DNA of 5,546 nt, from the NCBI GenBank assembly GCA_903929845.1, contig CAIYWF010000014.1:1-5546 (forward strand), written 5' to 3'. This document shows positions 1 through 4,830 of this stretch, one piece after another; position 1 is the first letter of the stretch; each line of letters starts with the position of its first letter. The position numbers were made by a program, and so were the translations under genes. The notes beneath the pieces are model-generated. The model saw only the letters and a list, made by a program, of their open reading frames with translations, did no database searches and was not told where the DNA came from. This stretch comes from an uncultured Chlorobiaceae bacterium (GTDB lineage: Bacteria > Bacteroidota > Chlorobiia > Chlorobiales > Chlorobiaceae).

Positions 1-250
1 ATGTTGCGCAAACACCTTTCGCCCTGGTGGCTGAGGCTGGCCAAGGCAAATGCCCGGCTTGAAAAATTCACGCTCAAAATCAGACCTCGCCGGTCAAAGA
101 GAGGCAGATTCTTGAACAAGCAACGGCTCAAGCGATTATGATAAGAAGGATTACAAATCAAAAATGATATCAAAGGAAGGTACACTCCATGCTCCTTGGC
201 TTTTTGGAATGATATCCTTATCTTTGGCGTTAGTAACTTAAAACGAGAGT
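1..250 (+). other. Left-edge stretch with no firm gene; possible 3' end of an upstream frame
   Basis: No recognised gene lies here. In the frame of position 3 the DNA reads open from the left edge as a protein-like string (AQTPFALVAEAGQGKCPA) that stops at TGA 60-62. The same frame is then open again until a stop at about 168-170 (KIHAQNQTSPVKERQILEQ and onward). This could be the tail of an upstream gene, or a remnant broken by a nonsense change. A competing 46-codon frame, ATG 1 to TGA 141, encodes a very arginine/lysine-rich peptide and has no visible ribosome binding site because it begins at the window edge; I would not call it a gene. A 25-codon frame at 164-241 lies just before the first toxin gene. 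The nonamer AATGATATC occurs twice (163-171 and 208-216). None of these has recognisable homology. Confidence 0.3.
196..224 (+). promoter_or_regulatory. Possible sigma-70-like promoter of the higBA pair
   Basis: TTGGCT at 196-201 and TATCTT at 219-224 are separated by 17 bp, and each matches the -35/-10 consensus at four of six positions. The hexamers lie about 27-55 bp before the toxin ATG. The second copy of AATGATATC (208-216) lies in the spacer, where a repressor such as the HigA-type antitoxin could block polymerase. Both halves are weak, so this is inferred from position as much as from sequence. Confidence 0.25.
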
Positions 251-532
251 ATGATTGTTTCGTTTGGTTCCAAAGAGACAGAAAAAATTTGGCAAGGGCA
301 GCGAGTAAGGGGTTTGCCACATGAAATCCAGGAGATTGCGAGGAGAAAGTTAAGAATGATTAACAACTCATTGAATATATTGGATTTAAGGATTCCACCG
401 GCAAATCGTCTTGAAAAGCTCTCGGGTAAAAACAAAGATTTTTACAGCATACGGATTAACGATCAATGGAGAATCATTTTTAAATGGGCAGATGGAAATG
501 CCTCCGAAGCAGAAATTATTGACTATCACTGA
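251..532 (+). CDS. higB: HigB-type toxin of the RelE/ParE superfamily (type II TA)
   Basis: This encodes a 93-residue protein of the usual HigB length. HigB toxins are ribosome-dependent mRNA interferases that cleave mRNA during translation in the cytoplasm and are neutralised by HigA. The C-terminal half carries the family pattern: RLEKLSG (53-59), then YSIRINDQWRIIFKW (65-79), then the terminal DYH (91-93). R68, R74, Y92 and H93 stand where RelE-fold toxins keep their basic and catalytic residues; that assignment is by family analogy. The gene is complete and ends 1 nt before the antitoxin ATG, in the toxin-first order characteristic of higBA. The ribosome binding site is poor (GAGAG abuts ATG 251), which would suit low toxin synthesis. 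ParE-like gyrase toxins share the fold, but the HigA-type partner and the DYH end favour HigB. Function in this strain is untested. Confidence 0.88.
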   Translation: MIVSFGSKETEKIWQGQRVRGLPHEIQEIARRKLRMINNSLNILDLRIPPANRLEKLSGKNKDFYSIRINDQWRIIFKWADGNASEAEIIDYH

Positions 533-533
533 A

Positions 534-836
534 ATGAACGAACTCAAAAATATTCATCCCGGAGAGGTCTTGATGGAAGAGTTTTTAATTCCGCTGGGGA
601 TCTCGGCGTACAGACTGTCCAAAGATATCGGGATTCCTCAGACCCGGATATCCGGGATAGTGAAAGGGAAGCGACGTGTTACGGCCGACACGGCATTGCG
701 CCTTTCACAATATTTCGGGAATTCCGCAAAGTTCTGGCTGGGTCTGCAAGATGATTATGACATTGAGGAGTGCATGCAGATCAAGAGAGAAGCAATAAAT
801 TCCATTCTTCGCTACAAGAGCAACGTGATGGCATAA
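534..836 (+). CDS. higA: HigA-type antitoxin, XRE-family helix-turn-helix
   Basis: This encodes a 100-residue antitoxin that would bind and neutralise the preceding HigB and, through its helix-turn-helix, repress their shared promoter. The N-terminus NIHPGEVLMEEFLIPLGIS (6-24) is the hallmark opening of VapI/HigA proteins. The helix-turn-helix covers about 24-45 (AYRLSKDIGIPQTRISGIV), followed by GKRRVTADTALRLSQYFG and the WLGLQ segment (68-72). The frame is open further upstream, with ATGs at 411, 492 and 498 inside higB. ATG 534 is chosen because the family begins just before NIHPGE and because it sits 1 nt after the toxin stop, consistent with translational coupling; no clear Shine-Dalgarno is seen. 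A perfect 14-bp palindrome (643-656) falls within the recognition-helix codons. Identity as a HigA/VapI-type antitoxin is secure. Confidence 0.9.
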   Translation: MNELKNIHPGEVLMEEFLIPLGISAYRLSKDIGIPQTRISGIVKGKRRVTADTALRLSQYFGNSAKFWLGLQDDYDIEECMQIKREAINSILRYKSNVMA

Positions 837-976
837 CACTCGTCACCAATAGTGTCTTCCCGTCATTCGGTGCATAAAAATGGTTGGTGATGGAACTATT
901 TGGGTTAGAGAACGGTGAAAAATTTTGTAAAATTATACGTGTTCAGTGCGCGGAAAATTTTTTTATTTGAATGACA

Positions 977-1010
977 TTGCTCGACACTCAATACTTGGAT
1001 ATGTTGAGTG
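977..1010 (+). promoter_or_regulatory. Candidate promoter/operator of the phd-vapC pair
   Basis: A perfect 7-bp inverted repeat, CACTCAA (985-991) and TTGAGTG (1004-1010), with a 12-bp spacer, ends 25 bp before the antitoxin ATG. It overlaps a possible promoter, TTGCTC at 977-982 and TATGTT at 1000-1005 with 17-bp spacing, each matching consensus at four of six positions. Phd/YefM antitoxins autorepress by binding short palindromes at their own promoters, so this dyad is a plausible operator. The placement is seen in the sequence; the function is inferred. Confidence 0.4.
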
Positions 1011-1035
1011 GAACAATTGAACAGGAGTGACAATA

Positions 1036-1293
1036 ATGATACAGAAGATGCACACAGTCACGCTTCATGACGCGGAAACCCAACTTGCCCAACTGGTTGA
1101 ACAGGCAGCTCGTGGTGAAGCTTTTATTATCAGCAAGGCAGGGCGACCGATGGTTAAGGTGATACCATTCGATGCCACAATTGGTCATCCTCAGCGCCTT
1201 GGTTTCATGGAAGGCGAGATTTCTGTTCCTGACGATTTTGACCGTATGGGCAGTAGCGAGATCGCCACATTGTTTACTGGAAGTGTGTCGTGA
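1036..1293 (+). CDS. Phd/YefM-family antitoxin (partner of the PIN toxin)
   Basis: This encodes an 85-residue antitoxin. Phd/YefM proteins bind DNA through an N-terminal dimerisation domain and inhibit the toxin with a C-terminal tail. The N-terminal part shows the family pattern: VTLHDAETQLAQLVEQAARG (8-27), then EAFIISKAGRPMVKVIPF (28-45). The tail GFMEGEISVPDDFDRMGSSE (56-75) matches the GxIxVPDDFD toxin-binding element seen in antitoxins paired with PIN toxins of this group. An ideal AGGAG at 1023-1027 lies 8 nt before ATG 1036. An in-frame GTG at 1027 overlaps that AGGAG, so ATG 1036 is preferred; ATG 1048 is also possible. The stop overlaps the toxin's GTG start by 4 nt. The dyad just upstream suggests autoregulation. 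Confidence 0.88.
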   Translation: MIQKMHTVTLHDAETQLAQLVEQAARGEAFIISKAGRPMVKVIPFDATIGHPQRLGFMEGEISVPDDFDRMGSSEIATLFTGSVS

Positions 1294-1679
1294 ATCTGCT
1301 GCTTGATACCCACATTTTGCTCTGGGCAGCCGGGCAGCCTGAACGATTGTCGGAGAAATGCAGAGCTTTGCTGCTAAACCCATCAAACAATCTGGTTTTC
1401 AGCGCTGCAAGCTTATGGGAAATCAGTATCAAATTCAGCTTGGGGCGTTCCGATTTCAATGTTGATCCAGCTCTTTTGAGGCAAATGCTTTTGCTCCATG
1501 GTTTTCGTGAACTGTCGGTCAACGGCGAGCATGCAATAGCAGTGAGTATGCTTCCCTCATTGCACAAGGATCCTTTTGACAGGATTCTCATTACCCAAGC
1601 TCGCGCCGAGGGGATGTTGTTGATCACTTCAGATTCTTTGGTAGCAGCTTATGGGGATGGGATCTGGTTGGTTGACTGA
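1290..1679 (+). CDS. vapC: PIN-domain ribonuclease toxin, VapC type
   Basis: This encodes a 129-residue PIN-domain protein, full length for the family. VapC toxins are Mg2+-dependent endoribonucleases, several of which cleave tRNAs or rRNA; the target here is unknown. The conserved acidic residues are visible: D6 in LLLDTH, E44 in SLWEISIK, D97 in KDPFDRILITQA, and D115 in LLITSD. D94 also lies in the DPFD motif. The HKDPFDR-LITQA block marks the subgroup usually paired with Phd-type antitoxins. Translation starts at GTG 1290, which overlaps the antitoxin stop (GTGA), so the toxin is probably made by translational coupling and at lower level than the antitoxin. All catalytic positions are intact, so there is no sign of decay. 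No terminator is clear downstream. Confidence 0.9.
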   Translation: MNLLLDTHILLWAAGQPERLSEKCRALLLNPSNNLVFSAASLWEISIKFSLGRSDFNVDPALLRQMLLLHGFRELSVNGEHAIAVSMLPSLHKDPFDRILITQARAEGMLLITSDSLVAAYGDGIWLVD

Positions 1680-1995
1680 CTGCTATTGGCAGTGTTTATA
1701 GTAGTAACGCAAGCAAGAGACCCTCCCCCTTGAAGGACAATAAGAGAGGGCGGCAACAAAGATAAGCAACGGTTTATATTATATGTGCAGTTTTTAAGTG
1801 GAGACAGAGAATGGGAATCTCATTTATCTTGATATTGCACTTTCGGTTCCGCTTGTTTAGGATGCTATTGGGAATACTAATGTCGCGTAATAGCGTGGGG
1901 TACGCTTGATAAAATGACAACATATTTGTACTTTTATTTTCAATAGTTAGTTGTTCGTCTCAATTAATTTTCAATAACACTTAACGAAAACTATC
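1680..1995 (+). other. AT-rich intergenic stretch without a firm gene
   Basis: These 316 bases separate the vapC stop from the DUF1566 gene. No long frame is present on either strand and no RNA gene is recognised. Items seen: CCCTC (1721-1725) could pair with GAGGG (1746-1750) across a 20-nt loop, too weak to call a terminator. A 33-codon frame with a good ribosome binding site lies at 1811-1909 (listed separately). A short hairpin AGCGT-GGGGT-ACGCT lies at 1892-1906. TTGATA at 1906-1911 could be a -35 element for the gene at 1996, but no convincing -10 follows at the right distance. The last 80 bases are very T/A-rich. Confidence 0.5.
1811..1909 (+). CDS. Speculative 32-residue hydrophobic small protein
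   Basis: I do not recognise this frame. ATG 1811 is preceded by GGAG at 1800-1803 with a 7-nt gap, the best ribosome binding site in this intergenic region, and the frame runs to TGA 1907-1909. The peptide opens MGISFILILHFRFRLFRMLL, mixing a hydrophobic stretch with four arginines by residue 17, and ends in a short polar tail (SRNSVGYA). Its size, hydrophobicity and basic residues resemble membrane-acting small toxins or leader peptides, and it lies next to two TA modules. A frame of this length in AT-rich DNA can easily arise by chance. A 5-bp hairpin (1892-1906) lies over its last codons. No homology is known to me. Confidence 0.25.
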   Translation: MGISFILILHFRFRLFRMLLGILMSRNSVGYA

Positions 1996-2493
1996 ATGAA
2001 GCGATATGCGAAACAAAACTTTTCCCGCCTCTGGATTATGGCGCTGCTGGCTCTTGTTGGTTTGTTGACGGCGTCAGACAAAGCCTTTTCTGACCAAATC
2101 GAAGCACCTGCGAAACGATTAGGCGACCACTTTGGCGGAGGTATTGTCTTTTATGTTGATGCCACAGGCCAGCACGGGCTGATTGCTGCTCCGGGTGATT
2201 TTAAGGATAAAATGAGTATGGATAAGTCAGTAACCGAATGTCAAGCGCTTGAATATGATGGTTATCGTGATTGGCGCCTGCCGTCGATAACTGAGTTAAA
2301 TAAGCTTTATCATGCGAAAAACATTGTTGGCGGATTTGCCGATACCGACCACTATTACTGGAGTTCCACGGTGGAGAAATCGTCGAGAAAAGGCGAGATT
2401 GTATGGTATCAGGATTTCGGTGATGGTACCCAGGGCTATAGCGATAGCGGTAAGACGGAGAACAATCGTGTTCGGGCTGTGCGGGAATTTTAA
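1996..2493 (+). CDS. Exported DUF1566 (Lcl C-terminal-like) domain protein
   Basis: This encodes a 165-residue secreted protein. The N-terminus is a signal peptide: basic start MKRYAKQNFSR, hydrophobic core about 12-26, and a likely cleavage near A30-F31-S32. There is no lipobox cysteine, so a soluble periplasmic or extracellular product is expected. The mature part is a single DUF1566 domain: GGGIVFYVDATGQHGLIAA (47-65), DGYRDWRLPSITELNKLY (88-105), YYWSST (120-125), WYQDFGDGTQ (137-146) and NNRVRAVREF (156-165). The domain is named from the C-terminal part of the Legionella collagen-like adhesin Lcl and often occurs in surface proteins; its molecular role here is unknown. Most carriers are larger or have repeated domains, so this is a minimal version. 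The gene stands alone, convergent with the ABC exporter gene, and has a poor ribosome binding site. Confidence 0.8.
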   Translation: MKRYAKQNFSRLWIMALLALVGLLTASDKAFSDQIEAPAKRLGDHFGGGIVFYVDATGQHGLIAAPGDFKDKMSMDKSVTECQALEYDGYRDWRLPSITELNKLYHAKNIVGGFADTDHYYWSSTVEKSSRKGEIVWYQDFGDGTQGYSDSGKTENNRVRAVREF

Positions 2494-2549
2494 CTCTTTA
2501 TTTTTTGGTGATTAGAATAGGGACACCCACCGTCTACGAAATAGAGAGT
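2493..2549. repeat. Imperfect inverted repeat between convergent genes
   Basis: An 11-base arm at 2493-2503, starting ACTCTTTATTT, pairs with 2539-2549 (ten Watson-Crick pairs and one G-U). A smaller GGTG (2507-2510) and CACC (2528-2531) pair lies inside. The structure spans the gap between the DUF1566 stop and the exporter stop, and the right arm lies within the last codons of the exporter gene. It may help end transcription from either side, but it lacks the compact GC stem plus U-tract of a standard intrinsic terminator. Confidence 0.3.
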
Positions 2550-4285
2550 ATCTCCTCTTCCAGCAATTGCTGGTTGTAAAGCTCAGCATAGAGGTGTTGC
2601 TGGGCGAGCAGCTCTTCGTGGGTGCCGCTCTCAACAATGCAACCCTCTTTCAGCACAACAATGCGGTCGCAGTTTTTTACCGTCGAAATCCGGTGGCTGA
2701 TCAGCAGGATAGTCGTGTCGGGGAGCTTTTGCAGGAGCGCCTCGAAGATGCGTGCTTCAGTGTCGGTGTCGACGGCTGAAAGGGCGTCGTCAAGCACAAG
2801 GAGCTTTGGTTTCCAGGCAATTGCTCTGGCAATGCAGGCTCGTTGCTTCTGTCCGCCGGAGAGGTTGATCCCTTTTTCACCGAGCATGGTCTCAAAGCTG
2901 TCGGGGAAATCTTCGACGTCGTCATAGAGCATGGCTATTTTGCTGGCTTCTATAACCGTGTCGGCATCATCATCCCGGCTGCCCCAGTTAATGTTATGTG
3001 CAATGGTGTCGGAAAAAAGAAAGTTAACCTGGGGGACAAAGCCGACGAGCTCTCTCAATGTGGTGACCGGAAAACTTCGGATGTCGCGGCTATCAAGCAG
3101 TATGGAGCCCTCGGCAGGTTCATAGAGTCGAGGAATAAGGTTGACCAGTGTTGTTTTGCCTGAACCTGTCGCTCCGACAATTGCCACTTTTGAGCCTGCG
3201 GTGATGTCGAGTGTAATGTTGTTCAGGATGGGATTCTTTTCATGGCCGGGGTAGTGAAACCGGACGTTGCGGAACGAGAGAGTGCCGGAGAAGTTTTTCT
3301 CTTCAGGGAATCTATCCTCTTTTTCGGTGATATCTGGTTTGATGCTGAAAATTTCATTAAGCCTGATCTGGGCTGATGCGGCTCTCTGAATAATACTGGT
3401 GACCCAGCCAATGGAGATGATTGGCCAACTTAGCATTGATACGTAGACGATAAATTCTGCGATTCCGCCCACGGTCATGCTCTTCTCAATAACGCTGATG
3501 CCGCCGACCCACACAACAGGGAGCAGCGAGAATGCGGTCATGGAGGTGAGAAATGCAAAAAAAAGCGCTTGCAGTTTTCCGAGCGACAGGTTTTTGTGGT
3601 AGTACTCTTTGTTGAGAATTTTAAACCGCTCGATTTCAAAAGATTCTCGGGTATAACTTTTTACCACCCTGATTCCGGAAAGGTTCTCCTGTACAAGATT
3701 TGTTATCGCTGCGTAGCTCTCCTGAATGCTTTTTGACCGTCTTTGCATGGAGCTGCCGATTTTATAGACGGAATAGCTCAGAATAGGCGCGGGAAGCAGG
3801 GCGAAGAGGGTCAGCTTCGGGGAGATGGCAATCATTGCCACAAGCGCAAAGACGAGTCTGAAGAAGGTGTTGAGGGAATACATGATGCCTGGTCCGAGGA
3901 ACTCTCTTATGGCATTCAGGTCGTTGGTGCCTCTTGAAATGAGCTCGCCGGTGCTGGTGGTATTATAAAACCGTCTCGGCAGGGTTTGCAGGTGTTTGTA
4001 ATAGTCGTTTTTCAGGTCAAACTCAATGTGCCGCGAAGCAACAATAATGTTCTGTCGGACGAGAAAGAGAAAATAGCCGCTCAAAAGAGCGAAGAGAAAG
4101 TAAAGGCCGGTAGAGCGGAGAACGTCCAGCAGCTCGAACTTCCGGTTCATGGTGTCAATGGCAAGACCGATATACTTCGGCGCTATGACGGCGAAGAGGT
4201 TGGTCAGGATGATGAAGAGAAAGCCCGACCAGAGATTTTTTTTATACCTTGAGAGATAAGGTTTCAGGCTGAGAAGATTTTTCAT
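2534..4285 (-). CDS. Half-size ABC exporter (MdlA/MsbA-like) with degenerate catalytic site
   Basis: This encodes a 583-residue inner-membrane ABC transporter subunit, with transmembrane domain and ATPase fused as in MsbA/MdlA-type exporters. Six hydrophobic segments lie at about 20-42, 60-80, 133-155, 157-175, 240-265 and 273-297. The ATPase part has an A-loop tyrosine (Y345), Walker A GATGSGKTT (371-379), Q-loop Q419, signature LSGGQ (475-479), Walker B LLVLDD (495-500), D-loop SAVD (503-506) and switch histidine H531. The residue after the Walker B aspartate is D500 where a catalytic glutamate is expected. This is a known feature of one subunit in heterodimeric exporters (for example MdlA, BmrC, TM287), so a second half-transporter with an intact site is probably encoded elsewhere; none is in this window. 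The substrate (lipid, drug or peptide) cannot be told. The start is ATG 4285 with no good ribosome binding site; the next in-frame Met is residue 46. The gene is divergent from the MerR-type gene. Confidence 0.92.
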   Translation of the reverse strand: MKNLLSLKPYLSRYKKNLWSGFLFIILTNLFAVIAPKYIGLAIDTMNRKFELLDVLRSTGLYFLFALLSGYFLFLVRQNIIVASRHIEFDLKNDYYKHLQTLPRRFYNTTSTGELISRGTNDLNAIREFLGPGIMYSLNTFFRLVFALVAMIAISPKLTLFALLPAPILSYSVYKIGSSMQRRSKSIQESYAAITNLVQENLSGIRVVKSYTRESFEIERFKILNKEYYHKNLSLGKLQALFFAFLTSMTAFSLLPVVWVGGISVIEKSMTVGGIAEFIVYVSMLSWPIISIGWVTSIIQRAASAQIRLNEIFSIKPDITEKEDRFPEEKNFSGTLSFRNVRFHYPGHEKNPILNNITLDITAGSKVAIVGATGSGKTTLVNLIPRLYEPAEGSILLDSRDIRSFPVTTLRELVGFVPQVNFLFSDTIAHNINWGSRDDDADTVIEASKIAMLYDDVEDFPDSFETMLGEKGINLSGGQKQRACIARAIAWKPKLLVLDDALSAVDTDTEARIFEALLQKLPDTTILLISHRISTVKNCDRIVVLKEGCIVESGTHEELLAQQHLYAELYNQQLLEEEILSIS

Positions 4286-4364
4286 CCGTCTAATGTTTTT
4301 GAAGTGACGGTAGTAATGTATAATAAGAATAGAGAAAACAAAACTTCATATAGGCTTCTGTTTT
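4286..4364. promoter_or_regulatory. Divergent promoter region of the exporter and merR-type genes
   Basis: The 79 bp between the two divergent starts must hold both promoters. On the plus strand a perfect TATAAT lies at 4319-4324, about 40 bp before the regulator's ATG, but no good -35 lies at normal spacing: TTGAAG at 4299-4304 is only 14 bp away and TTTTTG at 4296-4301 is 17 bp away. A 5-bp dyad, CCGTC (4286-4290) and GACGG (4306-4310), adjoins the exporter start codon, and TGAAGT (4300-4305) is inverted at 4343-4348 (ACTTCA). Either could be a regulator site. The minus-strand promoter is not clearly resolved. Confidence 0.4.
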
Positions 4365-4766
4365 ATGGCATTTGATTCAAATAAAAACTATTACTCTATC
4401 GGCGAGGTCACTAAAATTGCCGGTGTTCCTGCTTACCTGCTTCGGTACTGGGAGACTTTTTTTAATGAGCTGACTCCAGCAAGGGACACGCGGGGAAACA
4501 GAAGGTACACCAATCGTGATATTGCCATGGTGCTCAATATCAAGGATCTGGTCTATGAGAAAGGGTATAAGCTGGGGAAGGCCAGTGAAATTGTCAAGGG
4601 GAACCCTCGTAATAGTGAAGACGATCATAAAACGACTGAAATTCTGAAGTTGCAGAAACAGATTGGCAATGCAAAGAATCGTCACAGTGCGGTTGATGAA
4701 CGGCGTATGTTACTGCTGAAGGAGATAAAAGGGGAGATTGAAGTTATTCTTCAGTTGCTGGGGTAA
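4365..4766 (+). CDS. MerR-family transcriptional regulator
   Basis: This encodes a 133-residue cytoplasmic DNA-binding protein. The N-terminal MerR winged helix-turn-helix is clear: YYSIGEVTKIAGVPAYLLRY (9-28), W29-E30, then the wing with RGNRRYTNRDI (43-53) and the second helical part VLNIKDLVYEKGYKLGKASE (56-75). The rest (about 88-131) is charged and heptad-like, fitting the antiparallel coiled coil by which MerR proteins dimerise. No effector domain or metal-binding cysteines follow, so this is the short form common in Bacteroidetes and Chlorobi, with no ligand predictable. A weak AGG (4352-4354) lies 10 nt before the ATG. The gene is divergent from the exporter gene, making that gene and itself the first candidate targets. 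It converges on fmoA but is insulated from it by a strong terminator. Confidence 0.88.
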   Translation: MAFDSNKNYYSIGEVTKIAGVPAYLLRYWETFFNELTPARDTRGNRRYTNRDIAMVLNIKDLVYEKGYKLGKASEIVKGNPRNSEDDHKTTEILKLQKQIGNAKNRHSAVDERRMLLLKEIKGEIEVILQLLG

Positions 4767-4779
4767 AAACAAGGGTAAT

Positions 4780-4814
4780 AACAAAAAAACCGGCTTTCCA
4801 CCGGTTTTTTTGTT
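4780..4814. terminator. Bidirectional rho-independent terminator
   Basis: A perfect 14-bp inverted repeat, 4780-4793 and 4801-4814, encloses a 7-nt loop (CTTTCCA). The core CCGG stem is flanked by seven A on the left and seven T on the right, so RNA from either strand ends in a stem followed by a U-tract. It lies 14 nt after the regulator's stop and 17 nt beyond the fmoA stop, and so serves both convergent genes. Confidence 0.93.
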
Positions 4815-4830
4815 GTAATCAATCTGCTGC

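Noticed and set aside
1..141. 46-codon ATG frame at the very left edge
   Set aside because: No upstream sequence to judge a ribosome binding site, a highly basic composition with no recognisable motif, and a competing frame that looks more protein-like.
411..533. Upstream extension of the higA frame inside higB
   Set aside because: The extended part has no family similarity and lies entirely within higB; the HigA family starts just before NIHPGE, which fits ATG 534.
643..656. Perfect 14-bp palindrome CCCGGATATCCGGG inside higA
   Set aside because: One such palindrome in a window this size is not far from chance expectation, and it lies within conserved helix-turn-helix codons. An internal operator is possible but unsupported.
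843..890. Inverted TCACCAA/TTGGTGA after higA as a terminator
   Set aside because: The arms are only 7 bp with a 34-nt loop and no following T-tract.
988..1386. Long minus-strand frame across the phd/vapC junction
   Set aside because: It is antisense to two clear TA genes, has no recognisable domain, and looks like a shadow frame.
2843..3163. Plus-strand frames across the exporter gene
   Set aside because: They are antisense to the conserved ATPase domain and carry no domain of their own.
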